Shown: positions 7,652 through 15,623, counted from the first letter of the stretch. The stretch is DNA of 24,015 bases from an uncultured Collinsella sp. (GCA_937937835.1 CALDBJ010000025.1:1-24015); one strand, 5' to 3'. Translations and numbers: made by a program. Notes: a model not told the origin generated them from the sequence alone.

Positions 7652-8719
7652 ATGGCGCTTCCCATGGTTTATGGCGGTCCTGGCCGGTATGTTCAGGGGC
7701 CGGGCGAACTTTCGCGCCAGGGCAGGTATTTGTCATGGTTGGGCTGCGCTGCCTATGTCTTGTTTGACCAGGGCACCGAGGATCGGCTGTGCAGGCGGAT
7801 CGTCGACGGATTTCTGGACGATGATCTGAGCGAGCCGTTCTTTAAGATTTACAACGGTCCGTGTACGGAAGATGCCGTTGTCGAAATGGCCAAGGAAGCC
7901 CGGGCCGAGTTTTGTGACATGGTGGTGGGCATTGGCGGCGGCAAGATGCTCGATATCGCCAAGGCCGTTGCGTATTATGCCGAGTTGCCGTTGTGCGTAT
8001 GCCCCACGGCGGCTTCGATGGACGGTCCGTGCAGTGCGATTTCGGTGCTGTATCACGAGGACGGGTCGTTCGACCGCTACCTGATGCTCGAGAAGAATCC
8101 AGACCTAGTTGTGGTCGATACCAACGTGGTCGCGGCAGCCCCGCTGCGTATGACGGTCGCTGGCATGGGCGACGCGCTGGCAACGTACTTCGAGGCACGT
8201 TCGTGCGCCGCGGCGCATGGCGCCAACGAGCACGGTGGCACGCCGGGGCACTTGGCCCTGGTTGCTGCTCGGGCCTGCTATGACACGCTCATGGAGTGCG
8301 GCGTCGCTGCCAAGCGCGATCTCAAAAAGGGACGTATATCGCCGGCGGTTGAGCGCCTGATCGAGTGCAATATTCTGCTCTCGGGTGTTGGCTTTGAGAG
8401 CGGTGGCCTATCGCTTGCCCATGCCATCGCCAACGGCTTGACGATTCTGCCCGAGTGCAAGGCCATGCACGGCGAGGCCGTGGCATTTGGCCTGGTGGTG
8501 CAGCTGCGCCTGGAGTGTGCGCCCGAGCTTGAACAGGTGCTCGAGTTTTGCCAGCGCGTTGGTCTGCCGACGACCCTCGAGGAGCTGGGTCTTGGCGAGA
8601 TTTCCGATGCCGATCTGCAGGGTGTTGCAAATGCGGTCTTTAGAAACGAGCGTAATATGGCCAACGAGCAGGTCAAGGTGACCGAACAAAAGCTCGTGCA
8701 GCTCATGTGCGAGGCATAG
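7652..8719 (+). CDS. Glycerol dehydrogenase family protein, copy 2
   Basis: A 355-residue paralogue of the gene before it, with the same layout: GIGGGKMLDIAKA at 93-105 and metal ligands D174 (GMGDALATYF), H257 and H273 (HGEAVAFG). The signature segment reads SMDGPCSAISV instead of STDAPCSALSV, and the first 70 residues are clearly diverged, so the substrate may differ from glycerol. The start at 7652 is supported by GAAAGGG eleven bases upstream. It is separated from the first copy by a terminator and a REP-like hairpin, so it probably has its own promoter. All three metal ligands are present, so I expect an active enzyme. Confidence 0.85.
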   Translation: MALPMVYGGPGRYVQGPGELSRQGRYLSWLGCAAYVLFDQGTEDRLCRRIVDGFLDDDLSEPFFKIYNGPCTEDAVVEMAKEARAEFCDMVVGIGGGKMLDIAKAVAYYAELPLCVCPTAASMDGPCSAISVLYHEDGSFDRYLMLEKNPDLVVVDTNVVAAAPLRMTVAGMGDALATYFEARSCAAAHGANEHGGTPGHLALVAARACYDTLMECGVAAKRDLKKGRISPAVERLIECNILLSGVGFESGGLSLAHAIANGLTILPECKAMHGEAVAFGLVVQLRLECAPELEQVLEFCQRVGLPTTLEELGLGEISDADLQGVANAVFRNERNMANEQVKVTEQKLVQLMCEA

Positions 8720-8869
8720 CTTGGCGCTTGATCGACCTTGTGCAATCGGGGCGGCGATAGGCCATGGGTTATTTCCCTCAAGGTGCACCGCGTGTAATTT
8801 GCCCGAGGTGTGGGCCGATAGCGTATCATTATCTCTTGCTTGTTTGCACTGCTCAGGGAGGGGCCGCGC

Positions 8870-10123
8870 ATGGCGCAGGAACACGATCTGTTTGATGACA
8901 TTATCGAGATCAGCAAGGGTTTCGACTTTCTTAAAAACCCGCTTGGCGGCGTGACCGATGCGCTCGATCCGTCGGCGTCGCAGTGGAATCCTGCCGACTA
9001 CAAGGAGCGCCCGCGCGGCAACACCATTCCGTGCTTGACCTGCAAAAACGAAAAGAGCGGTTGCGCCGCGTGCATGGACGTGTGCCCGGTCAACGCTATC
9101 GAGGTCGAGGAAGACGCCATCGAGATCCTCGACTCCTGTCGCAAGTGCGGCCTGTGCGCCGCTGCCTGTCCGACCGAGGCGATCATCTCGCCGCGCCTGG
9201 CGCCTAAAAACCTGTATGACGATATCGTCTCCGCTGCTACGAGCCACGAGACCGCCTACGTCACCTGCACACGTGCCCTCAAGCGCATGCCGCGCGAAAA
9301 CGAGGTCGTCGTTGCCTGCGTGGGCGATATTACGGCCGAGACCTGGTTCTCGGTACTGGCGGACTATCCCAACGTGAGCGTCTACCTGCCACTGGGCGTG
9401 TGCGATAAGTGCCGCAACACCGGTGGCGAGGACATTTTGGGCGAGGCCATTGCTACCGCCGAGGAGTGGGCGGGTACGGGCATGGGCCTGGAGGTCGACC
9501 CCAAGAGCCTCAAATGCCATAAGCGCCGCGAGTACGAGCGCAAGGAGTACATGGATAAGATTGCCCGCACCACGGGCCTGACGGTGACCAAGCTCAATCC
9601 GGCGACGGCGGCGCTGGCCTCGGTGACGCAGAAGTTGAAGGCTCACCGTCACCAGATCACGCAGCTCGAGCGCACGCTCAACACCATGTGCGGCACCACG
9701 ACGACCAAGCGTCGACGTTCGCTCACGCACGGGCGGCAGCTGGTGCTCTCGACGCTGCAAAACCACCCCGAGCTTGCCCAGAACATGCAGGTGAGCACGC
9801 CGGAATGCGATTTTGACAAGTGCACGTCGTGCGGCGAGTGCGTCAATGTATGCCCCACGTTCGCCTGCGATTTGGTGGGAAGCGGCCGCTTTGCGTTGGA
9901 GTCGACGTATTGCTTGGGCTGCGGTGCCTGCGTCAAGGTGTGTCCCGAGCATGCGCTCAAACTTGTTGAACACGATGCGTCCAACTTGGTCGTCGTCGAT
10001 CCCGAAGCCGAGGAAAAGGCCGCCCAGAAGGCGAAGGCTCACGAAGAAGCTGAGAAGGTCAAGGCCGAAGCAAAGGCCAAGCTCGACAAGATGCTCGATC
10101 AGGTGGAGAAGCTCGCGGACTAG
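8870..10123 (+). CDS. Protein with four [4Fe-4S] ferredoxin motifs
   Basis: A 417-residue cytoplasmic iron-sulfur protein. An N-terminal ferredoxin pair has cysteines 55/58/65/68/72 and 90/93/96/100; a C-terminal pair has 318/321/324/328 and 348/351/354/358, each ending in CP. Between them, residues 120-220 hold further conserved-looking cysteines: C133 (VTCTRALKR), C150 (ACVGDI), C178 and C181 (GVCDKC) and C216. This middle part may bind another cluster and faintly recalls electron-transfer subunits such as MvhD, but I cannot assign it. The C-terminal 45 residues are a charged Ala/Lys/Glu coiled-coil-like tail. The start at 8870 follows GGGAGGGG. It probably carries electrons between redox partners not encoded here. 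No catalytic subunit lies next to it, which is unusual for such a protein. Confidence 0.8.
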   Translation: MAQEHDLFDDIIEISKGFDFLKNPLGGVTDALDPSASQWNPADYKERPRGNTIPCLTCKNEKSGCAACMDVCPVNAIEVEEDAIEILDSCRKCGLCAAACPTEAIISPRLAPKNLYDDIVSAATSHETAYVTCTRALKRMPRENEVVVACVGDITAETWFSVLADYPNVSVYLPLGVCDKCRNTGGEDILGEAIATAEEWAGTGMGLEVDPKSLKCHKRREYERKEYMDKIARTTGLTVTKLNPATAALASVTQKLKAHRHQITQLERTLNTMCGTTTTKRRRSLTHGRQLVLSTLQNHPELAQNMQVSTPECDFDKCTSCGECVNVCPTFACDLVGSGRFALESTYCLGCGACVKVCPEHALKLVEHDASNLVVVDPEAEEKAAQKAKAHEEAEKVKAEAKAKLDKMLDQVEKLAD

Positions 10124-10150
10124 CTAGAGACCCCAATCTCTGCTTCATTT

Positions 10151-10194
10151 GCGCCGCTGCGGTGTCCGGATTCGCCCGGATGCTGCGGCGGCGC
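10151..10194 (+). promoter_or_regulatory. Long GC-rich RNA hairpin upstream of ychF
   Basis: A 19-base left arm (10151-10169) pairs completely with 10176-10194 around the loop ATTCGC: 15 Watson-Crick and four G.U pairs. The wobble pairs work only in plus-strand RNA. There is no T tract, so it is either a terminator lacking one after the iron-sulfur gene or a structure protecting that message's 3' end. TATACT at 10195-10200, immediately after it, could be the -10 of the ychF promoter, with a poor -35 inside the hairpin loop. Confidence 0.6.
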
Positions 10195-10237
10195 TATACT
10201 TATACGGTTTGAAGTACCTGTACCAAAAGGAGCTGTC

Positions 10238-11314
10238 GTGTCCCTTTCCATCGGTATCGTGGGCCTGCCCAACGTGGGCAAGTCGACGCTGTTCACCGCG
10301 CTTACCAAAAAGACCGGCCTTGCCGCCAACTACCCGTTTGCCACGATCGACCCCAACGTGGGTATCGTCGATGTGCCCGATAGCCGCCTGCAAAAGCTCG
10401 CCGACATCGTTAACCCGGGTCGCATTGTGCCGGCGACGGTCGAGTTCGTCGACATCGCAGGTCTGGTGAAGGGTGCTAACGAGGGCGAGGGTCTGGGCAA
10501 CCAGTTCTTGGCCAACATCCGCGAGACCGACGCCATCTGCGAGGTCGTGCGCTACTTTAAGGACCCCAACGTCATGCGTGAGGTGGGCCGCACGGGCGAG
10601 TTCGTCGATCCCGCCGGCGATGCCGACACCATCATGACCGAGCTCATCCTGGCCGACATGGGCACGCTCGAGAAGCAGCTGCCCAAGCTCGAGAAGGAGG
10701 CCAAGCGCGACAAGGAGCTCATGCCCAAGTTCGAGGTGGCCAAGCGCCTGCTTGCCTGGCTCAACGAGGGTAAGCGCGCCGCATCCATGGAGATGACCGA
10801 CGAGGAGCGTGCCGCCGCCAAGGGCCTGTTCCTGCTCACCATGAAGCCCATCCTGTATGTGGCCAACGTGGACGAGGATATGCTCAACGACGACCTGGCG
10901 CCCATCGACGGCGTCAAGCCGCTGCCTATCTGCGCCAAGATCGAGGCCGAGCTTTCCGAGCTCGATCCCGAGGACGCCGCCGACTACCTGGAGAGCCTGG
11001 GCCTGGAGCAGCCCGGCCTGGACGTGCTCGCTCAGGCTGCCTACAAGCTGCTCGGCCTGCAGTCGTTCTTTACGGCCGGCGAGATGGAGGTCAAGGCCTG
11101 GACGGTTCGTCAGGGCGCGACCGCCCCGCAGGCCGCCGGTGTCATCCACACCGACTTTGAGCGCGGCTTTATTAAGGCCGAGGTCATTGGCTACGACGAC
11201 TACATCGAGCTCGGCGGCGAGCAGGGCGCCAAGGCCGCCGGCAAGCTGCGCATTGAGGGCAAGGACTATGTCATGGCCGATGGCGACGTCGTGCACTTCC
11301 GCTTTAACGTGTAA
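10238..11314 (+). CDS. ychF: Redox-regulated ATPase/GTPase YchF (Obg family)
   Basis: A 358-residue universally conserved P-loop NTPase of the YchF/OLA1 family, which binds ribosomes and acts in stress and translation control. G1 motif GLPNVGKST is at residues 8-16, the switch region with NYPFATIDPN follows, G3 is DIAG, and the family's altered G4 is NVDE (as in OLA1, which prefers ATP). The C-terminal TGS domain includes the end motif EGKDYVMADGDVVHFRFNV. Length fits the family. The start codon is GTG at 10238, preceded by AAAGGAG. A small membrane protein follows 11 bases downstream, probably on the same transcript. Confidence 0.96.
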   Translation: MSLSIGIVGLPNVGKSTLFTALTKKTGLAANYPFATIDPNVGIVDVPDSRLQKLADIVNPGRIVPATVEFVDIAGLVKGANEGEGLGNQFLANIRETDAICEVVRYFKDPNVMREVGRTGEFVDPAGDADTIMTELILADMGTLEKQLPKLEKEAKRDKELMPKFEVAKRLLAWLNEGKRAASMEMTDEERAAAKGLFLLTMKPILYVANVDEDMLNDDLAPIDGVKPLPICAKIEAELSELDPEDAADYLESLGLEQPGLDVLAQAAYKLLGLQSFFTAGEMEVKAWTVRQGATAPQAAGVIHTDFERGFIKAEVIGYDDYIELGGEQGAKAAGKLRIEGKDYVMADGDVVHFRFNV

Positions 11315-11325
11315 GGACGACGCAT

Positions 11326-11709
11326 ATGTTTAAATATGGCAAAAAAGCTGGCTACATGGGTATTGCGCTGCTCGTACTTGCGGTGATTCCGCTGGTGGTT
11401 GCAGCGTGTGTTATCCCCAACATTGGCCCCGAGGTGGCAACAAAGTTTAACGCAGCAGGCGAGGTGACGCGTTGGGGCAAGAGCTACGAGCTGCTGGCGC
11501 TGCCGGTGCTCAACCTGCTGCTCGGCGTGGCGACGTATTTTACCGCCGGTCGTCAAGCAAAGAACAATGATGACTCCGCCGCCATGGCGCGCATCGTGTG
11601 CGAGCGCTACCTGCGCAACGGTTGCATCACGGGTGTGTTCCTCAACGTGATCAACGTTTACTTTATGTACTCGGCGATTACCGGAACGGGCTTTGGTTTT
11701 GGTTTCTAG
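11326..11709 (+). CDS. DUF1648-like small membrane protein
   Basis: A 127-residue integral membrane protein with three likely membrane segments, about 10-32, 53-73 and 95-120. The segment after the first helix, with PNIGPEVATKFNAAGEVTRW and a following GKS, is the typical DUF1648 (SdpI N-terminal-like) pattern. SdpI proper is longer, so this is a short relative without the second domain. Start ATG at 11326 has AAGGACG upstream and lies 11 bases after ychF, suggesting cotranscription. It ends in a Gly/Phe-rich tail. Biological role unknown. Confidence 0.7.
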   Translation: MFKYGKKAGYMGIALLVLAVIPLVVAACVIPNIGPEVATKFNAAGEVTRWGKSYELLALPVLNLLLGVATYFTAGRQAKNNDDSAAMARIVCERYLRNGCITGVFLNVINVYFMYSAITGTGFGFGF

Positions 11710-11718
11710 CTTGTCCTT

Positions 11719-12108
11719 TTAGGCAACGAGTCTGCACGCATATTCAATGGCTGCTGCGAGGCCGCCGCTCGATCGTGGTTTAAAGACCATGTCGGCGGCG
11801 GCCTCGTTTTCGTATCCGGCGCCGCGAAGGGCGAGCGCTATGCCGGCTTCTAAAAGGAGCGGCAGGCCGCGTTGGCTGGTTGCGATTACGGCAGCCTGAT
11901 TGAGCGAGCAGCCGTGCGTCTGGCATTGAATGGCAAGTTCGCCTTGCGTCGGGCAGGGGACCAGAACGGCGGCGACGCGACTTGATAGCAATGTAAATGC
12001 TGTGCGCTCATCGGGCGAAAGGCATTCAGCTTCAACGACGACGAGCTTGGGCGGTGCGCTGTTTGTGCGAAGCGCGGCTCGGTACATGCGGACCGAAGAA
12101 CCCGACAT
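11719..12108 (-). CDS. Hypothetical protein divergent from an XRE regulator
   Basis: A 129-residue soluble protein that I do not recognise. The start at 12108 is chosen because AGGAG sits seven bases before it; an ATG eight codons upstream lies at the edge of the palindromic operator. It begins with a basic region (RMYRAALRTN), then an alternating strand/helix pattern (LVVVEAE, AAVLVPCP, AAVIATS, LPLLLEAGIALAL). Five residues are cysteine, none in a recognised metal motif. It is transcribed away from a small helix-turn-helix regulator across a perfect 24 bp palindrome, so both are probably controlled by that regulator. A toxin-antitoxin or phage-remnant pair is possible but not shown. Confidence 0.65.
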   Translation of the reverse strand: MSGSSVRMYRAALRTNSAPPKLVVVEAECLSPDERTAFTLLSSRVAAVLVPCPTQGELAIQCQTHGCSLNQAAVIATSQRGLPLLLEAGIALALRGAGYENEAAADMVFKPRSSGGLAAAIEYACRLVA

Positions 12109-12131
12109 AGAAAACTCCTGTGTATTCGGCA

Positions 12132-12155
12132 AAACGTAAACTATAGTTTACGTTT
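12132..12155. promoter_or_regulatory. Perfect 24 bp palindromic operator
   Basis: The half-site AAACGTAAACTA (12132-12143) is followed directly by its exact reverse complement (12144-12155). It is AT-rich in a GC-rich genome and sits between two divergent starts, 24 bases from one and 30 from the other. It contains TATAGT on both strands, which could serve as -10 elements. This is the layout expected of an autoregulatory site for the adjacent XRE protein. Confidence 0.8.
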
Positions 12156-12184
12156 ATGTTCGGCTCCATTTCAAACTCGGCTGC

Positions 12185-12403
12185 ATGGACGAACGTGCGA
12201 AACAGATTCTTGGCAGGCGGGTCGAAGAGACACGCAGGGACCTTGGTATCTCCAAGGTTGATTTTTGTGTGGCGACAGGAATCAGCCGACCCTACCTCGA
12301 CCGAATCGAAGATGGGACGGCAAATTTCACGCTCAAGGTTCTATTTAAGATTGCGCCCGCACTCGGCATGACGGTGTCAGAACTTCTCGAGGGTATCGGA
12401 TAG
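12185..12403 (+). CDS. Small XRE-family transcriptional regulator
   Basis: A 72-residue protein consisting almost entirely of one Cro/C1-type helix-turn-helix domain. The recognition region reads GISKVDFCVATGISRPYLDR followed by IEDGTANFTLKVLFKIAPAL, the usual five-helix layout. It should bind DNA as a dimer, and the perfect palindrome 30 bases upstream is the obvious target. No Shine-Dalgarno sequence is visible before the ATG at 12185, so translation may be weak or nearly leaderless. The divergent gene encodes an unknown 129-residue protein. Similar single-domain regulators occur in antitoxin, phage-like and stand-alone settings; sequence alone does not decide between them. Confidence 0.88.
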   Translation: MDERAKQILGRRVEETRRDLGISKVDFCVATGISRPYLDRIEDGTANFTLKVLFKIAPALGMTVSELLEGIG

Positions 12404-12438
12404 GGCGTTCCCCCGCTGTATTTGACGCTCTTTGGGCG

Positions 12439-12682
12439 GGTCCCCCTGGTTGCGATGTGCAAAATCGCGAGTATTCAGCACCAGTTTGGCCGTAGATGGT
12501 AGCTCGAGCGGCTGGCTTTGCCTTTTTGGCAGTAGTTAATCCACATACTAAATAAAAATGAGGAATAAATATTTACTAGACGGAACCCTCGTCCTAAAAG
12601 TTCGTCTAACAATCGGTCGATTCTATGCCTCCGGCGGAGAAATTGCAGAATACTCCGATTTTTGCACGGCCCGAGGGGGACC
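12439..12682. repeat. Imperfect inverted repeat around an AT-rich core
   Basis: The left end (12439-12476) and right end (12648-12682) are inverted copies of about 36 bases. Both read, inward, GGTCCCCCT, a variable 6-9 bases, GTGCAAAA, TCG and GAGTATTC. Between them lies an AT-rich stretch (about 12530-12625) with no convincing gene; a 69-codon minus-strand frame there has no ribosome site or recognisable product. This fills most of the gap between the XRE gene and the asparaginase gene. It looks like a non-autonomous element or a REP-type pair. No target-site duplication was obvious to me. Confidence 0.6.
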
Positions 12683-12724
12683 ACCTGTCGTTTAAGGTTG
12701 CGATAAATGGAGCTGCCTTAGAGA

Positions 12725-13738
12725 TTACGCCATCGGGATACGGTCGTGGTTGACTTGGCTGTAGAACAGGCGCTGGATTTCGGCGGCATCGCGTGACTGG
12801 CCGAGTGCCCACATGGTCTTGGCCACAAGCGTCTCGGTGGTCATGTCATCGCCGCGCAGAATGCCCGGATGATCGGCATAAGCGCGGCCGACCTCATAAA
12901 CGCCCAGATCGAGGCCCTCTTCGGGGACCTGCGTGGTCATAACGACGGTGCGGCCCGAATCGACCCAGCGGAAAATCGCCTCCTGGAATGACTCGCCGGA
13001 CTCGCCAAACTCGGGAATACCGCCAATGCCAAAGGTCTCAAGAATTACAGCATCGTAGCTATCGGCTAGGGCGTCCAGGATACCCGGGTTCACGCCGGGC
13101 GTAAGCTTAAGGACAAACACGTGCGGGTCGATGTTGTCGTAGAAACGCACCGGGTTTTCGCCCTGATGAGTGCCGTGAAGCCCGTTGCGCACGATGCGGT
13201 CGTTGCGGATGTAGGCAATGGGCGGATAGTTGACGCTAATGAACGCGTTAAAGCTCATGGTGCGCTGCTTGCGGGCGCGCGTGCCGGCAATGGCGACGCC
13301 GCCAAACACGATCGAGACGTCGTGCGAATGCTCGTCGAGCGCATAGAGCAGGCTCTGGTACAGATTGAGCTTGGCATCGGTAAAGGGGTTACCCATGGGC
13401 TTTTGCGAGCCGGTGAGTACGATGGGCTTGGGACTGTCCTGAATCAGATAGGAAAGCGCTGCCGCGGTGTAGCTCATGGTGTCGGTGCCGTGCAGAATCA
13501 CGAAGCCGTCGTGATCGGCATAACCCTCGACGATGACGTCGCGGATACGCATCCAGTCGCTCGGGCGCATGTTGGTGCTGTCGATGTTCATGGGCTGCAC
13601 GACGTCGAGCTCGCAGAGGCCCGAGATCTCAGGGACGCTCTGGGCGAGCTCCTCGCCGGTCAGGGCGGGGGAGAGGCCGTTGCCGTCCTCGGTCGATGCG
13701 ATGGTGCCGCCCGTGGCGATGAGAAGGATGCGCTTCAT
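12725..13738 (-). CDS. ansA: Type I L-asparaginase
   Basis: A 337-residue enzyme hydrolysing L-asparagine to aspartate and ammonia. Catalytic motifs are TGGTIAST at residues 9-16 and HGTDTM around residue 83, with the conserved Lys in GSQKPMGNPFTDA near residue 112. There is no signal peptide, so this is the cytoplasmic, lower-affinity type I enzyme rather than the secreted type II. Length fits the family. The ATG at 13738 has ATAGGAA eight bases upstream. It is transcribed away from guaA across a 268-base gap and its 3' end abuts the inverted-repeat element. No neighbouring aspartate ammonia-lyase is present. Confidence 0.93.
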   Translation of the reverse strand: MKRILLIATGGTIASTEDGNGLSPALTGEELAQSVPEISGLCELDVVQPMNIDSTNMRPSDWMRIRDVIVEGYADHDGFVILHGTDTMSYTAAALSYLIQDSPKPIVLTGSQKPMGNPFTDAKLNLYQSLLYALDEHSHDVSIVFGGVAIAGTRARKQRTMSFNAFISVNYPPIAYIRNDRIVRNGLHGTHQGENPVRFYDNIDPHVFVLKLTPGVNPGILDALADSYDAVILETFGIGGIPEFGESGESFQEAIFRWVDSGRTVVMTTQVPEEGLDLGVYEVGRAYADHPGILRGDDMTTETLVAKTMWALGQSRDAAEIQRLFYSQVNHDRIPMA

Positions 13739-13921
13739 GCTGGTATTCCTATCGTATTTGTCGCCGCAGAGGCGGAGTCGTTCGGCAGTATTGTGGCACA
13801 GGGCGGTGAATGTTCAAACGTATTACATCATCCGTAACGTTTGGTAACACTTCAATTGCCGTCAAATAGGGGTCCAGGTCGTGCGTTTGCCGTGCGCTGA
13901 TGGCTGAGAGGGACGAGAAAC

Positions 13922-13945
13922 CCCATATAACGTGTACACTATGGG
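13922..13945. promoter_or_regulatory. Imperfect palindrome at the guaA promoter
   Basis: CCCATA (13922-13927) and TATGGG (13940-13945) flank the palindrome GTGTACAC (13932-13939), whose centre is offset by two bases. It contains TATAAC and TACACT, either of which could be a -10 element, and lies about 60 bases before the guaA start. No good -35 is seen. It could be an operator for purine-responsive control, but no known riboswitch core is recognisable. Confidence 0.35.
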
Positions 13946-14006
13946 AGTTATTTTCGTTCATTCACGCGGGTGGGCACCGGCTCCCCGCCAACAAGAGGGG
14001 GAAACC

Positions 14007-15605
14007 ATGGATCAAAAGGCTTCCGCAAAGGTCCTCGTACTCGACTTTGGTGCGCAGTACGGTCAGCTCATTGCCCGTCGCGTTCGCGACCTCAACGTGT
14101 ACTCCGAGATCGTTCCCTGCGACATCTCGGCCGATGAGATTCGCGAGATGAACGCCTCTGCGCTCATCCTTTCCGGCGGCCCGGCCTCTGTGTATGCCGA
14201 GGACGCTCCGTCCATCGATCCTGCCATCTTTGACCTGGGCCTTCCCGTCCTGGGCTTTTGCTACGGCCATCAGATCACGGCCGTGACGCTCGGCGGCAAG
14301 GTCGGCCACTCCGAGGTGGGCGAGTACGGCCGCGCCACCATCACGCGCACGGCAGATGCCAAGCTCTTTAACTCCACGCCCATGGAGCAGACCGTGTGGA
14401 TGAGCCACCGCGACGCCGTGTCCGAGGTGCCCGAGGGCTTTACCGTTACCGCCAGCACCGACGTGTGCCCGGTTGCCGCCATGGAGTGCGTTGAGCGCAA
14501 GATCTACACCACGCAGTTCCATCCCGAGGTCAAGCACTCCGAGTACGGTCAGCAGCTGCTGAGCAACTTCCTGTTTGAGATTTGCGGCCTGGAGCCCAAC
14601 TGGAGCATGGACAACCTGGTCGAGACCATGACGGCCGAGTTCCGCGAGAAGGTCGGCAACGACCGCGTGATTCTGGCCCTGTCCGGTGGCGTCGACTCCT
14701 CCGTCGTGGCTGCGCTGGGCGCCCGCGCCGTGGGCAAGCAGATGACCTGCGTGTTCATCAACCACGGTCTGCTGCGCAAGGGCGAGCCCGAGCAGGTGGA
14801 GGAGGTCTTCACCAAGCAGTTTGACGTCGACTTTATCCACGTTCACGCCGAGGACCGTTATGCCGAGCTTTTGGCCGGCGTGACCGAGCCCGAGGAGAAG
14901 CGCCGCATCATCGGCACGCAGTTCTGGAAAGAGTTCTTCGCTGTGGCGCAGCAGCTCGAGACCGATGGCAAGCCGGTCAAGTACCTGGCTCAGGGCACCA
15001 TCTACCCCGACATCATCGAGTCCGGCGCTCGCAAGACGGGCGGCAAGACGGCCACCATCAAGAGCCACCACAACCTGATCCCGTTCCCCGAGGGCGTGCA
15101 CTTTGACCTCATTGAGCCGCTCGACCACTTCTTTAAGGACGAGGTCCGCGCGCTTGGTCTGGCGCTGGGCCTGCCGGGTCACATCGTGTTCCGCCAGCCT
15201 TTCCCGGGCCCGGGTCTGGCCATCCGCATCATCGGTGCGGTCGACAAGGAGAAGCTCGAGATCCTCAAGAACGCCGACGCTATCGTGCGTGAGGAGCTCG
15301 ACGCTTACAACCAGCGTCTGTTTGAGCAGACCGGCGAGCGCAACTCCGAGCATAGCTGCTGGCAGTATTTCGCGGTCCTGCCCGACATTAAGTCCGTGGG
15401 CGTTATGGGCGACGAGCGCACCTATCAGCGCCCAATCATCCTGCGTGCCGTCGAGTCCAGCGATGCCATGACCGCCGACTGGGCCAAGCTGCCCTACGAC
15501 GTGCTTGCCCGTATCTCCGGCCGCATCGTTGCTGAGGTCCCCGGCGCCAACCGCGTGTGCTACGACATCACGTCCAAGCCGCCCGCGACCATCGAGTGGG
15601 AGTAA
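14007..15605 (+). CDS. guaA: GMP synthase (glutamine-hydrolysing)
   Basis: A 532-residue enzyme converting XMP to GMP with glutamine and ATP. The class I glutamine amidotransferase domain (about 9-195) has nucleophile C85 in GFCYGHQ and the His/Glu pair H172 and E174 in FHPEV. The ATP-pyrophosphatase domain starts with SGGVDSS at 226-232, and the C-terminal GMP synthase dimerisation domain ends the protein (RQPFPGPGLAIR, then ...PPATIEWE). The start at 14007 follows GAGGGGGAA; an upstream in-frame ATG at 13932 would add 25 residues unlike the family and lies in the likely promoter. A strong terminator follows, so it is probably a single-gene unit. A longer antisense frame over the same bases is a shadow of its GC-rich codons. 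Confidence 0.97.
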   Translation: MDQKASAKVLVLDFGAQYGQLIARRVRDLNVYSEIVPCDISADEIREMNASALILSGGPASVYAEDAPSIDPAIFDLGLPVLGFCYGHQITAVTLGGKVGHSEVGEYGRATITRTADAKLFNSTPMEQTVWMSHRDAVSEVPEGFTVTASTDVCPVAAMECVERKIYTTQFHPEVKHSEYGQQLLSNFLFEICGLEPNWSMDNLVETMTAEFREKVGNDRVILALSGGVDSSVVAALGARAVGKQMTCVFINHGLLRKGEPEQVEEVFTKQFDVDFIHVHAEDRYAELLAGVTEPEEKRRIIGTQFWKEFFAVAQQLETDGKPVKYLAQGTIYPDIIESGARKTGGKTATIKSHHNLIPFPEGVHFDLIEPLDHFFKDEVRALGLALGLPGHIVFRQPFPGPGLAIRIIGAVDKEKLEILKNADAIVREELDAYNQRLFEQTGERNSEHSCWQYFAVLPDIKSVGVMGDERTYQRPIILRAVESSDAMTADWAKLPYDVLARISGRIVAEVPGANRVCYDITSKPPATIEWE

Positions 15606-15623
15606 ACGATATTCGTTGATTTC

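Noticed and set aside
8408..10042. 544-codon minus-strand frame opposite the second glycerol dehydrogenase and the iron-sulfur gene
   Set aside because: The opposite strand carries two clear protein families with good ribosome sites; this frame has none.
12475..12684. Small 69-codon minus-strand frame inside the inverted-repeat element
   Set aside because: No Shine-Dalgarno sequence and no recognisable protein; its ends run into the repeat arms.
13900..14006. Purine riboswitch before guaA
   Set aside because: TATAA and a pairing CCCATA/TATGGG are present, but the three-way junction core and conserved loops of the guanine aptamer are not.
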